The notes: generated from the sequence alone by a model not told the origin. A stretch of 64,000 nucleotides of DNA from Paenibacillus azoreducens (GCF_021654775.1 NZ_AP025343.1:5051501-5115500), one strand, 5' to 3'; shown: positions 33,405-42,800, counted from the stretch's first letter. A program made the numbers and translations.

Positions 33405-34604
33405 TTAGTCCCTCCATAAAATGTGTTTGTAATGATCAGGGTCGGTATCTCCTTCTGTAGAGAACATCAAGACCTTGGAATTTCCATCAAGTTTTAAAGC
33501 GTCCCGTAAATCGGAGTATTCAGCATCTTTCATGAGTGCGGCAACCAAACCCATGCCGACTGCGCCGGATTCACCAGAGATGACTTGCGGATCGCCTTTT
33601 AACGGTGCTCCTAACATCCGCATGCCTTTTGCAGCTACCCAGTCCGGGCAGGAAACAAAGAAATCGGTATTATTTCTCAAAATATCAAAGGAAATCGTAT
33701 TAGGTTCGCCGCAGGCCAGCCCCGCCATGATGGTATCCAAATCCCCATCGACAAAACGAATCTTCCCGTCTTTGGCTGCGGCCGAACGGTATAAGCAATC
33801 GGCAGCCTGGGCTTCCATCACGACCATGGTTGGGGGATTGTCTTTGTATAGGTTGCTGAAATAACCAATCACTGCACCGGCAAGAGAACCAACGCCTGCT
33901 TGAATAAAAATGTGGGTTGGACGCTGGGCACCGGATTTTTCTAACTGTTTGGCGGCTTCGCAGGCCATGGTGCCATAACCTTGCATAATCCAAGCCGGGA
34001 TTTTTTCATAGCCGTCCCAAGCGGTATCTTGCACCATCACGCCATTTTCCGTAGTTTCCGCCATGGCGTTGGCCATCCGCACGCATTCGTCATAGTTGAC
34101 TTCTTCAATGGTGACGGTGGCGCCTTCTTGTTTAATATTGTCAAAACGCGCTTTGGCAGAGCCTTTTGGCATCAAAACCACGGATTTTTGGCCAAGCTTA
34201 TTGGCGGCCCAGGCAACGCCGCGACCGTGGTTACCATCTGTAGCGGTAAAGAAAGTTGCTTGTCCAAATTCTTTTTTTAATTCCGGCGAGGTCAACACGT
34301 CATAGCTCAGTTCGGAAACGTCTTTGCCTAATTGTTCGGCAATGTAGTTGGCCATGGAATAGGAGCCCCCCAACACTTTAAAAGCGTTGAGGCCAAAGCG
34401 ATAGGATTCGTCTTTGACAAAGAGATCGTTTAGCCCAAGATAATGGGCCATCTCTTTTAATTCGGCTAATGGCGTTTCGCTGTATTGGGGGAAACTTCGA
34501 TGAAAAGCCTTCGCTTTTTCTACCGCTGTTTCGTCCATAAGTGAAAAGTACTGATCGCCTGTTTTGGGCATTTCGTTTTTCACCCATTTGATTTTTTCCA
34601 ACAC
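33405..34604 (-). CDS. dpaL: 2,3-diaminopropionate ammonia-lyase
   Basis: A 399-residue fold-type II PLP enzyme. The PLP lysine is Lys76 in GLNAFKVLGGSY, the phosphate loop is in GVGSLAGAV, and TATDGNHGRGVAW is typical of this family (YgeX). It splits 2,3-diaminopropionate into pyruvate and two ammonia. GTG start behind AGGAGGAGAGA. It lies next to ygeY with a 3-base gap. Its pyruvate should feed the PFOR encoded in the same island. Confidence 0.95.
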   Translation of the reverse strand: MLEKIKWVKNEMPKTGDQYFSLMDETAVEKAKAFHRSFPQYSETPLAELKEMAHYLGLNDLFVKDESYRFGLNAFKVLGGSYSMANYIAEQLGKDVSELSYDVLTSPELKKEFGQATFFTATDGNHGRGVAWAANKLGQKSVVLMPKGSAKARFDNIKQEGATVTIEEVNYDECVRMANAMAETTENGVMVQDTAWDGYEKIPAWIMQGYGTMACEAAKQLEKSGAQRPTHIFIQAGVGSLAGAVIGYFSNLYKDNPPTMVVMEAQAADCLYRSAAAKDGKIRFVDGDLDTIMAGLACGEPNTISFDILRNNTDFFVSCPDWVAAKGMRMLGAPLKGDPQVISGESGAVGMGLVAALMKDAEYSDLRDALKLDGNSKVLMFSTEGDTDPDHYKHILWRD

Positions 34605-34613
34605 TCTCTCCTC

Positions 34614-35990
34614 CTATTTCCCCTCCGGGATTTTCCGGAATACGAATTTCCCTTGTTGTCCCTTGAGCAAGCGCCCATTTTCACTAATTGCTTTGCCCCT
34701 GAGATAGACCGCCTTGGCAAACCCAACCGTTTGGAAGCCCTCATAGGCGGAATAATCTACATGTTGCAGCTGGGTTTGGGCTGTAATAACCCCGTTTGCG
34801 TTAGGATCCCATAACACGATATCAGCATCGCTACCGACTGCGAGAACGCCTTTTTGCGGGTACAGATGAAATTGACGTGCGATGTTTTCAGACAGTAGGG
34901 CAACAAATTGCTCTATACTGATTTTGCCTGTGGCAACACCTGCCGTGTAAAGCAATTCGGCCCTGGTTTCCACCCCCGGTAACCCTCCCGGAATTTGGGT
35001 GAAATCATTTTTGCCCAGCGTTTTTTGACTGGCAAAATTAAAATCGCAATGATCGGTGGAAATCGTATCGATGGCTCCGTGAATGACTCCCTGCCATAAA
35101 GCTTGTTGATCTTGAATGCTCCTTAAAGGCGGTGCACAAACGTATTTTGCGCCTTCAAAATCCGGGGAATCATAGAGATGATCGTCTAGCAATAAATACT
35201 GTGGGCAGGTTTCCACAAACACCTTTTGGCCATTTTCACGGGCTCTTAAAACCACTTCCAGCGCTTCCCTTGTGCTTAAATGCACAATGTTAACGGCAAG
35301 TCCTGCTTCGTTGGCAATCATAAGATAGCGGTTTACCGCTTCTGCTTCTAACGCATTCGGCCGTGATAACGGATGATATTTCGGTGCCGTTTTGCCTTCC
35401 CGTAAAAACTGTGCCTGCAATGCATTCACGAGATCGCCATTTTCACAGTGAACTCCCAACATCCCACCGACTTTTTGGATAGCCTTCATGGCTTCATAAA
35501 GTTCGGCGTCCGTGGTTCTGAGATTGTCGTAAGCCATGTACATCTTAAAAGATGTCACGCCTGCTGCCACCATTTCGGGAATTTCTTTGGCTACAGCCTC
35601 GTTAAATTCAATCAAGGACATGTGGTAGTTGTAATCGCAAGAACTTTTCCCCTCGGCCATCCGGTTCCATTTTGCTAAACATTCCTTTAGAGTGTGGCCT
35701 CTTTCGGGAGTGGCCATGTCGATGACCGTGGTCGTTCCTTTACAAACCGCCGCGATACTGCCAGTGGTGAAATTATCTGCCGTATCCGTCCTTCCATTGT
35801 TTAATTCCAAATGGGTGTGAGCATCGATGAATCCGGGCAGAAGATAACAACCTGCGGCATCCACAATCCTGGCCGCGGTGGCATCAAGATCATTGCCGAG
35901 TGCGGCGATTTTTTCATCTTCCACTAGGACATCCAATCGACGGCAACCATAGCTTGAGACTACGATACCGCCAGTAAAGACAGTTTTCAT
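34614..35990 (-). CDS. hyuA: Dihydropyrimidinase/D-hydantoinase-like amidohydrolase
   Basis: A 458-residue cyclic-amidase of the amidohydrolase superfamily. It has the metal motif GFIDAHTHLEL, the probable carboxylated lysine in GVTSFKMYMAYDN, further histidines in VHCENG and NIVHLSTREA, and the Asp in STDHCDFN. Such enzymes open hydantoin or dihydropyrimidine rings. Here it would open a ring of a reduced or oxidised purine. A GGAGGAATAAAA site precedes the ATG. Confidence 0.92.
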   Translation of the reverse strand: MKTVFTGGIVVSSYGCRRLDVLVEDEKIAALGNDLDATAARIVDAAGCYLLPGFIDAHTHLELNNGRTDTADNFTTGSIAAVCKGTTTVIDMATPERGHTLKECLAKWNRMAEGKSSCDYNYHMSLIEFNEAVAKEIPEMVAAGVTSFKMYMAYDNLRTTDAELYEAMKAIQKVGGMLGVHCENGDLVNALQAQFLREGKTAPKYHPLSRPNALEAEAVNRYLMIANEAGLAVNIVHLSTREALEVVLRARENGQKVFVETCPQYLLLDDHLYDSPDFEGAKYVCAPPLRSIQDQQALWQGVIHGAIDTISTDHCDFNFASQKTLGKNDFTQIPGGLPGVETRAELLYTAGVATGKISIEQFVALLSENIARQFHLYPQKGVLAVGSDADIVLWDPNANGVITAQTQLQHVDYSAYEGFQTVGFAKAVYLRGKAISENGRLLKGQQGKFVFRKIPEGK

Positions 35991-36003
35991 TTTTATTCCT
36001 CCG

Positions 36004-39000
36004 TCAATTTGCTAAACAAAACGCGTAATCCTCAATGACGGTTTCCATCATGTCCAACAATCCGTTTGGAATCGTTAAGTTGCCCTCGGATAGAATGATC
36101 GTTTCAATTTGTTCATCGAAACGGACGAGACAAATTCTTTTTTCAGGGTCGACAACATAAAAACCTTGGTTCGTACTGTTATAAAGATCATCTTCTGTGT
36201 TAAATAATGTGAATTTATCTTTATAAGGAGCACTGGCGTAAGGACAGAAAGTTTCACAGTTGCCGCATTCGTTGCACATACGGTCGATATGCATGATTTG
36301 CGGATTCCCACCCACTTGAATCACCACGTTGGCACGATTTGGACAAACATCCACACAAGACTCACAAATCGTAGAGCATTCCAAACAACGTTCGGATTGG
36401 GTCATTGAATGGTCTTCTGCGACTAATAAGCCACGTTTAGCACGAGGTACTGCGCGATCGATGTTGAAGTTGGCACGTTCGTAATTCTTGTTATGAATTT
36501 CACAAATGTTGTCAGCAGCCTTCGTGGCATCGGCGATTGCTTCCACAATCGTTGCAGGACCGCGGTTGGCATCCCCAATCACATAAACGCCTTTCAAATT
36601 CGTTTCCAAGGTTTCCGGGTTAACTAATACGCGTCCGCGTGCATCTGTATGGATACCTAACGCTTGGAAAAATTCGGTGTCAATTTTTTCACCCACGGCG
36701 GCCACCACGGTATCGGCCAAAACTTCTGTGAAGCGTCCCGTTGGCATCGGTTTTTTACGTCCCGAAGCATCCCGTGCACCCAATTCCATGATTTCGCAAG
36801 TCAACTTCCCGTTTTCCAAGGAAACAGGAGCGAGCAATTCTAAAAATTCCACATCATCTTCTATTACTAAGTACAATTCTTCTTCATCTGCTGGCATATT
36901 GCGTTTGTTGCGGCGATAAACCAGAGATGCTTTCTTCACACCAGGCAAGCGCTTGGCAACGCGGGCACAGTCCATCGCGGTATTTCCGCCTCCTACGATC
37001 ACAATGTGCTCACCGTATGGATTGGCGTTTGGATTCTCGCGTGTCGCTTTTAGGAACTCCAGGGAGTTAATAGCAGTGCCTTTTTCTAAGTGTAAATTAT
37101 TGTGTTTCCAGGCACCGATAGCATAAATGATATTTTCATAGCCTTGTGCTCGTAATTCTTCTAAGCTAGGGGCGGCTTGACCGGTTTTGAATTCAGCCCC
37201 CATCAATTTGGCAAGCTCCACATCTTTTTGAACGCTAGCCATGGAAATTCGAAATTCCGGCACGATTTGACTGCAAACCCCGCCGATCGTATCGGCTTTT
37301 TCAAAAACTGTAACCGGCATCCCTTCTCTCGCTAACAAGTATCCCGCGGAAATCCCGGCAGGTCCGCCCCCGACTACAGCCGTCTTGGCAGCATTTTCAC
37401 GACGGGTCGGTTTTTTCAGGGTAGCCATTAATTCGTCATAGGCATGTTCAGCTGCTTCCAGTTTGACACCGCGGATATCAATAGCTCCTTCGTAAAACTG
37501 CCTGGTACACTTGGTTTCGCACGGATGCGCGCAAATCGTTCCTGTAATAAATGGCAACGGGTTTTTGTCCACGATGACTTTCAAGGCATCCAAATATTTA
37601 CCTTCACTCACGTAACGAAGATAAGCGGGGATGTCTTGATGAATCGGGCAGCCTCCGGTCCCGCGACATGGTGCCGTGTAGCAATCCAATAAAGGGACTT
37701 TTTGATCCATTTTGGGCGTGATCGGCAATTTAATCGATTTTTGATAACGCGCTTGCGTGTTGGCTTTTGTCACTAAGGAGCTTAGTTTCTCCAAGTCCAC
37801 CGCAACATGGGTTGGATAATCCAACGAAGCAAGGACGCCCGCGATTTGATCCATTCGTTGATAGCTTCCCGGTTTTAGCAGGGTAGTGGCTACGGTAATC
37901 GGCCAAATGCCTGCTTCAAAAATTTCCTTCACGTTAAAGATATCTGCCCCACCGGAATAGGAAATCTGCAATTTGCCAGAGAAGGCATCTGATAATTTTT
38001 TGGCTACGGCAATGCTTAACGGGAATAAGGAACGGCCGGACATGTACATTTCTTTCCCTGGCAATTCGTTTTGCGCGATATCCACAGGGAAGGTGTTGGT
38101 GATTTTCACCCCAAAGCTGATATGTTGACCATCCGCGATTTTTTGCAAACGGGCAAGCATTGGCACCGCGTCTTCGTATTGCAGATCTTCGACAAAATGC
38201 TTATCGTCGAATTCCATGTAGTCAAAGCCAAGTTGATTCATGGTTTTTCTGGCATACTCGTAACCAAGAAGCGTCGGATTGCATTTAATGAACGTATTTA
38301 AATGTTTTTCTTTCAACAAATGCATGGCGATCCGTTCGATTTCAGCCGGCGGCGTTCCGTGCAAGGTAGACAGTGTGATAGAGCGGGAAACATTAGGACT
38401 AATTTGGGTCAAATAACTTTCATCGATGCGGGTGAACTTGCTTAGCAGTTTGCGTGCAGCCTGCTGGCATTCTTCCCAGATTGGCGTGCTGGAAGCATCT
38501 TTCATATCATCGATGTATGTTTGAATTTTTGATGATTGAATGCCTTGAAAGTCATAACCCACACTCATGTTAAAGATGAATCCGTCCGGCGATCCGAGAT
38601 CAAATTCACGGCTTAAGAGCTTCAAGACAAACCAAGCTTTCACATATTCATCGTAAGCCTCTGGTACCCGTAATTCCGTGGACCATTCTACGTTGTAAGC
38701 TTCGTCCCTGGCGTTAATACACGGTTTGGCTACAGGCAGCTCTTCCCCGTCTATAACTTGTACGGTTTTTAATTCGAAAAAACGGGCCCCGGTCAAGTAT
38801 GCCGCAATAATGTTTTGCGCTAATTGAGTATGGGGACCTGCAGCCGGGCCGACAGGCGTTTCCATCTGTTCGCCAAAAAGGCTCAAAGTTTTCTTTGGAA
38901 CCGCTTTAAAAAATTTCCGAATCCCAAAGATGGTTCCGTTTCGCTTAAATTCTTCCGTAATCCAATTTAACAATGCTTCGATTGAAATAGGACGCATGAT

Positions 39001-39009
39001 ATCGCTCAT
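36004..39009 (-). CDS. ygfK: YgfK-like multidomain iron-sulfur flavoprotein
   Basis: A protein of 1,001 residues. Residues 1 to about 430 form a dihydroorotate/dihydropyrimidine-dehydrogenase-like barrel (TPVGPAAGPHTQLAQNIIAA; ISYSGGADIFNV). A cysteine-rich GltD-type domain follows (CRGTGGCPIHQDIPAYL; CAHPCETKCTRQ). Next come an FAD site VVGGGPAGISAGYLLAREGM, an NAD(P) site IVGGGNTAMDCARVAKR, and two C-terminal [4Fe-4S] sites (CESCVDVCPN; CNECGNCETFCPY). Older annotation as selenate reductase is weak. The layout suggests NAD(P)H- or ferredoxin-linked reduction of a purine ring, or electron exchange with the FAD-less xanthine dehydrogenase. Confidence 0.92.
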   Translation of the reverse strand: MSDIMRPISIEALLNWITEEFKRNGTIFGIRKFFKAVPKKTLSLFGEQMETPVGPAAGPHTQLAQNIIAAYLTGARFFELKTVQVIDGEELPVAKPCINARDEAYNVEWSTELRVPEAYDEYVKAWFVLKLLSREFDLGSPDGFIFNMSVGYDFQGIQSSKIQTYIDDMKDASSTPIWEECQQAARKLLSKFTRIDESYLTQISPNVSRSITLSTLHGTPPAEIERIAMHLLKEKHLNTFIKCNPTLLGYEYARKTMNQLGFDYMEFDDKHFVEDLQYEDAVPMLARLQKIADGQHISFGVKITNTFPVDIAQNELPGKEMYMSGRSLFPLSIAVAKKLSDAFSGKLQISYSGGADIFNVKEIFEAGIWPITVATTLLKPGSYQRMDQIAGVLASLDYPTHVAVDLEKLSSLVTKANTQARYQKSIKLPITPKMDQKVPLLDCYTAPCRGTGGCPIHQDIPAYLRYVSEGKYLDALKVIVDKNPLPFITGTICAHPCETKCTRQFYEGAIDIRGVKLEAAEHAYDELMATLKKPTRRENAAKTAVVGGGPAGISAGYLLAREGMPVTVFEKADTIGGVCSQIVPEFRISMASVQKDVELAKLMGAEFKTGQAAPSLEELRAQGYENIIYAIGAWKHNNLHLEKGTAINSLEFLKATRENPNANPYGEHIVIVGGGNTAMDCARVAKRLPGVKKASLVYRRNKRNMPADEEELYLVIEDDVEFLELLAPVSLENGKLTCEIMELGARDASGRKKPMPTGRFTEVLADTVVAAVGEKIDTEFFQALGIHTDARGRVLVNPETLETNLKGVYVIGDANRGPATIVEAIADATKAADNICEIHNKNYERANFNIDRAVPRAKRGLLVAEDHSMTQSERCLECSTICESCVDVCPNRANVVIQVGGNPQIMHIDRMCNECGNCETFCPYASAPYKDKFTLFNTEDDLYNSTNQGFYVVDPEKRICLVRFDEQIETIILSEGNLTIPNGLLDMMETVIEDYAFCLAN

Positions 39010-39020
39010 GTAGACACCCC

Positions 39021-40355
39021 CTACTCGTTAATTCGTTGCCATAACCGCTCAGCTTCTTCAGCAGCGTCTGCCAATAATTTTTCTTCATCGACACCTACAA
39101 CTTCGCGATTTCGCATCTTCACTTCACCGTTAATGATGGTGTCGGTTACAAAGCGACCGTTCATGCCGAAAAGAATATGACTTTTGTAGTTGGTTTCATT
39201 CATTGGAGTTGGTGCGTGGTAATCAAGAACGATGACGTCGCCTGCGGCCCCTGCTTCCAAGACGCCCAGTTTCGCAGCAAAGTAGCGATTCGCCATCCGC
39301 GGATTATTTTCAAACAGCATGGTTGGGATTTCCACCCAGCCGGCGTTTGGATCAGCCAAATGATGCTTATGAATCAAGTTGGCAAACTTGTAGGATTCCG
39401 TTAAATCATTGGTAAAGCCATCTGTTCCAAGACCGCATACAATGCCGAATTCGTTGAAGAGGCGTAAAACCGGCGGGCAACCCACAGCATTTCCCATATT
39501 AGATTCAGGATTAGTCACGACCATCGTGTTGGTGTCTTTAAGAAGTTCCATTTCATGCGGGCCAATGTGAATACAATGGGCAGCTATCGATTTTTTGCCC
39601 AAAATGCCCAAATCAAATAGCCGATTGACGACCGGTTTATTGTATTTTTCCAAGGAGTCGTAAACGTCTGCCGTGCCTTCAGCTACGTGGATGTGGAAAC
39701 CGATGTCTTCCGGTGTGGCTTCTTTGACGTATTCGAGAGTTTCGTCGGAAAGGGTGAAGGAAGCATGTAAGCCCATCATGGCTTTTTGCATATCATCCCC
39801 GCGTTTTGCGACTGATTTCATGAAGTCTAGGTTTTCGGCCACAGCCTCTTTCATTTGGCTCTTGCCGTTTCGATCAGAAACTTCGTAGCAAAGGCAAGTT
39901 CTCACGCCAAGTTCGTCTGCCGCTTTGGACAATTCGAACAGACTGCCGGAAATTTCACCGTAGCTGGCGTGGTGATCAAACATGGTGGTTACCCCGTTTT
40001 TAATGCTATCGAGATAAGCCACTTTCCCGCTTAAGTAGGTGGTTGTATTTTTCAATTTTCGGTCTAAATGAAACCATTGGCCTTCTAAAATATCGCTGAA
40101 GTTTTTCGGATGAAAGCCAGCAATACTGAGCCCTCTGGCAAAGGTACTATAGATGTGATTGTGCATGTTAACCAAACCCGGCATGATCACGCCGCCTTTA
40201 GCATCAATGAATTCCGCCTCGGGATACATTTTCTTCAAATCTGCCGTGGTTCCGACCGCTTTAATTGCAGCTCCCTCTATCGCCACGCATCCTCCCTTTA
40301 TAAAAGGCTTCTCTTTTTGGCATGTGATCACATTCCCGTTTCCAACTAAAATCAT
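39021..40355 (-). CDS. ssnA: SsnA-type aminohydrolase
   Basis: Start at ATG 40355 behind GATAGGAGG gives 444 residues; the open frame upstream crosses the promoter. The metal-dependent hydrolase signature includes GLVNMHNHIYSTFARG, FHIHVAEG, AAHCIHIGP and CGLGTDGF. The family is related to guanine/cytosine-type deaminases and chlorohydrolases. It is the first gene of the large operon. Its substrate is not known for certain; a purine-derived amidine is likely. Confidence 0.92.
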   Translation of the reverse strand: MILVGNGNVITCQKEKPFIKGGCVAIEGAAIKAVGTTADLKKMYPEAEFIDAKGGVIMPGLVNMHNHIYSTFARGLSIAGFHPKNFSDILEGQWFHLDRKLKNTTTYLSGKVAYLDSIKNGVTTMFDHHASYGEISGSLFELSKAADELGVRTCLCYEVSDRNGKSQMKEAVAENLDFMKSVAKRGDDMQKAMMGLHASFTLSDETLEYVKEATPEDIGFHIHVAEGTADVYDSLEKYNKPVVNRLFDLGILGKKSIAAHCIHIGPHEMELLKDTNTMVVTNPESNMGNAVGCPPVLRLFNEFGIVCGLGTDGFTNDLTESYKFANLIHKHHLADPNAGWVEIPTMLFENNPRMANRYFAAKLGVLEAGAAGDVIVLDYHAPTPMNETNYKSHILFGMNGRFVTDTIINGEVKMRNREVVGVDEEKLLADAAEEAERLWQRINE

Positions 40356-40493
40356 TTTAAACCTCCTATCTCCTGATAAAGTTAAAATGAAATAGTAAAC
40401 GTTTTCAATCCGGCTTAAAAAGCTTATCCCAATAAACAATCTTCCTATCCGTTTTCCGGAAATGAATTAACGTTTATTTCCTCTTTCGAGATG

Positions 40494-40549
40494 AGTATAG
40501 CACTTTACCTAAAAAAAAACTAGACTGCCTAAAAAATATTTTTGTGGTA
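40494..40549 (-). promoter_or_regulatory. Promoter and upstream palindromic box of the ssnA operon
   Basis: An extended -10 TGCTATACT (hexamer 40494-40499, minus strand) lacks a good -35 at 17 bp, which suggests dependence on an activator. The box at 40530-40549 (TAAAAAATATTTTT, one base, TGGTA on the plus strand) ends 30 bp upstream of the -10 and matches that before flavodoxin. Confidence 0.6.
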
Positions 40550-40634
40550 CTTAAAAAATTTGCATGCTATTATTAAATTAGTGCGTTCCCGATCGCTATA
40601 TTGTTGAAAAAACTCAAATAGGAGGATAGCAACA

Positions 40635-41270
40635 ATGTTGCAAGACAGCAAATTGAAATTTTTAAGCCAGGTTGGAAAAGCTCTTGCCGGACAATTCGGT
40701 AAAGACTGTGAAATCGTCATTCATAAGATAGATTCAAATGATATGGACCAATCCATTGTTTCGATCGAAAACGGCCATGTTACCTCTCGTCATTTAGGCG
40801 ACGGTCCTTCAAAGGTCGTTTTGGAAGCTTTGCAAAAGGATCCGGATGAACTGGTCGATCGCATAAACTATTTAACCCGTACGCATGATGGACGGGTTTT
40901 AAAATCCAGCACGCTTTACATCAAAGATGAAGAAGGCAATTTAGAAGCTATTTTTTCCATCAACTATGATGTTTCTTCTCTAATCGCCGCAGAGTCGGCC
41001 ATCAAAGCATTGACCGCTACTCCCGAAGAAAAAGAAGCCGAATCCGAACCTAACCTGATTCCGCAAGATGTTAACGAACTTTTAGACGAACTTATTCGGG
41101 AATCAATAAAAATCGTCGGGAAACCAGTCGCCCTAATGACCAAAGAAGATAAGGTAAAATGCATTCAATTTTTAAATAGCAAGGGCGCTTTTTTAATTAC
41201 AAAGTCTGGTGATAAAATTTCTAAATTCTTTAACATCTCCAAATATACATTGTATAGTTATATTGGCTAA
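40635..41270 (+). CDS. YheO/DauR-type PAS and HTH transcription regulator
   Basis: A 211-residue protein. The N-terminal 110 residues match the YheO-like PAS domain (KDCEIVIHKI at the start; YLTRTHDGRVLKSSTLYIKD near the end). The C-terminal 65 residues match the DauR-type helix-turn-helix (MTKEDKVKCIQFLNSKGAFL, then KISKFFNISKYTLYSYIG). AGGAGG precedes the ATG. It is divergent from ssnA and is the only regulator in the island, so it probably senses a pathway compound and controls both end operons. Confidence 0.9.
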   Translation: MLQDSKLKFLSQVGKALAGQFGKDCEIVIHKIDSNDMDQSIVSIENGHVTSRHLGDGPSKVVLEALQKDPDELVDRINYLTRTHDGRVLKSSTLYIKDEEGNLEAIFSINYDVSSLIAAESAIKALTATPEEKEAESEPNLIPQDVNELLDELIRESIKIVGKPVALMTKEDKVKCIQFLNSKGAFLITKSGDKISKFFNISKYTLYSYIG

Positions 41271-41315
41271 TGACGCTTGGCTAAATCAGCATTTTTGCAA
41301 AATCCGCAAATACAT

Positions 41316-41370
41316 CTTGATCCCGGCGTTGCTGCTGCTCTTTTGACGTTCTTTCAGACCGAGTTAATCC
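41316..41370. repeat. Right copy of imperfect direct repeat flanking the metabolic island
   Basis: Matches 15,275-15,330 in the same orientation, beginning with 15 identical bases (CTTGATCCCGGCGTT). Its end overlaps the stop codon of the polysaccharide deacetylase gene. Confidence 0.55.
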
Positions 41371-42530
41371 ACGGCCATGCGGTGGCTTCCGCTTCTGGCA
41401 GGAGGCAGCGTCGGCTTCGTTATCGGCTTCTGCTTTAATCCGGGGATTCCCCCTTTCGGCTGTTTCCCGGCAATCATTCCCCCGTTTTTCATCAACGCGA
41501 TCAACGCTTCCGGATCGTTGTCGGCTCCGCCTGCATTAATCCGATAACCGTTCAGTCCCCCTGGTCTATTAATGCCTGGAAGCACAGTAAAGGAAACCGG
41601 CGTATCCAGTTCCTTGCATACCCGCAGCAAAGCCGGAGAAAACACGCCATACGGAAAGGCAATGACGTTCATCGTATTGCCTATTTTCTCGCGCAAAACC
41701 GCATTGGCCCGCTCCATATCACTGCGCACCCGCGCAATGTATTCTTCTTTGGATTCTTTCCGGCCAAGCTGTTTAATATAAATCGGCCCCCTTAATACAG
41801 CCTTGGAGCGTTTTCCCGCCGCATCCAGGGGAGCATACATATGGGAATCGAAAGAATGGCTGTAAAAGTCCACGCCGTTCAGATGCATTTCCTTGACCTG
41901 CTCCCAGGTCAACTTCGGTATCCCGATATGCTTCGGATTATCGACGGCATTTACGATCAGGAAGCTTGTCGCCGGAACATGATACTCAAGAAGCAGAGGA
42001 TAAACATCCTCATAAAAGGATTCGTAACCGTCGTCAAAGGTCATAAGCACCGCATTGGGCGGCACCGGTTTGTTATGCATGACAAACTGCACGTATTGAT
42101 TCATCGTGATCCATTGAAAACCGCCCTCTTTCATCAGGTCAAGCTGGCGTTTGAATTTTTCGACATTGAGGCTCTGCTTGTTTTTCTGTCCCGGCGTCAC
42201 CTCATGGTACATCAGTGCAATCACCTTGTTACGATAATAAATCCGCTTTGGATTTTCATTTTGAAGGGAGGTGTCCTGAAGCGAGATTTTTCTTCCCGGA
42301 AGCACAGAACCAAATTGCCTCGGGGTTTCCGCTTCCTCCACGCCCATTTGCTTCGGAATACTCAGCGCGTTATCCGTATGCCCGATCGGCCGGACAGGGA
42401 CTGGCTGTTCCATCCCGGCTCCTTGTTTTAAATCATTTCTTACGAAAGCGGGCCCCTTCACAAGCACGATGCCTATCGCCACTGTCAAGACCGCGCTCAC
42501 GCCCGCTATTATCATCCATGTCCGCTTCAA
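41364..42530 (-). CDS. Membrane-anchored polysaccharide deacetylase
   Basis: A 388-residue protein with an N-terminal signal anchor (WMIIAGVSAVLTVAIGIVLV, residues 5-24), a Pro/basic linker and a NodB-type deacetylase domain. Motif one is MTFDDGYESF and the second metal motif is SHSFDSH. It acts outside the membrane on a cell-wall or capsule polymer. TTG start behind AGGGGGAAAAAAC. A Pro/Lys-rich tail (KPTLPPARSGSH) closes it. It lies just outside the island next to rbgA. Confidence 0.85.
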   Translation of the reverse strand: MKRTWMIIAGVSAVLTVAIGIVLVKGPAFVRNDLKQGAGMEQPVPVRPIGHTDNALSIPKQMGVEEAETPRQFGSVLPGRKISLQDTSLQNENPKRIYYRNKVIALMYHEVTPGQKNKQSLNVEKFKRQLDLMKEGGFQWITMNQYVQFVMHNKPVPPNAVLMTFDDGYESFYEDVYPLLLEYHVPATSFLIVNAVDNPKHIGIPKLTWEQVKEMHLNGVDFYSHSFDSHMYAPLDAAGKRSKAVLRGPIYIKQLGRKESKEEYIARVRSDMERANAVLREKIGNTMNVIAFPYGVFSPALLRVCKELDTPVSFTVLPGINRPGGLNGYRINAGGADNDPEALIALMKNGGMIAGKQPKGGIPGLKQKPITKPTLPPARSGSHRMAVD

Positions 42531-42682
42531 GTTTTTTCCCCCTTGCCTGATCGAAATCCATTCTACACATCAGATTATCATAATCCGTATAGTGATATCC
42601 ATTTTTTTCCTCAATGCCGCCTCCCGGCATAACTACATGGCTGCTGCCTCAACATATTATATTGGCTGAATACCCAATAAAA

Positions 42683-42800
42683 TAACCCCACAAAGAGTAT
42701 CGGAAAGAAATAAGGGCGCCTGAAGGGCGCTTTTGCGAAGCAAAAGTACTGAGTGGAGCCTATGCTTCGATCTATTCCAAATACTTTGCGGGGACCCCAA
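42683..42800. repeat. Long palindromic intergenic repeat (family A, copy 2)
   Basis: Begins ACCCCACAAAGAGTATCGG and ends ATACTTTGCGGGGACCCC. It contains the inner hairpins GGGCGCCTGAAGGGCGC and CTTTTGCGAAGCAAAAG. It is nearly the same as the inverted copy at 51,921-52,046. Confidence 0.85.

Larger units (their letters stand above)
15275..41370. other. Anaerobic purine/urate fermentation island
   Basis: Eighteen leftward genes plus one divergent regulator form a continuous metabolic cluster inserted between the ancestral neighbours rbgA and rnhB. The genes match the E. coli ygeW-ygeX-ygeY-hyuA-ygfK-ssnA-xdhD type set plus selenium-dependent molybdenum hydroxylase maturation genes, pyruvate:ferredoxin oxidoreductase, NfnAB and flavodoxin. 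By eye the island is lower in G+C than the flanks. Imperfect direct repeats mark the edges. No transposase or integrase is present, so the transfer route is unknown. Confidence 0.75.
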
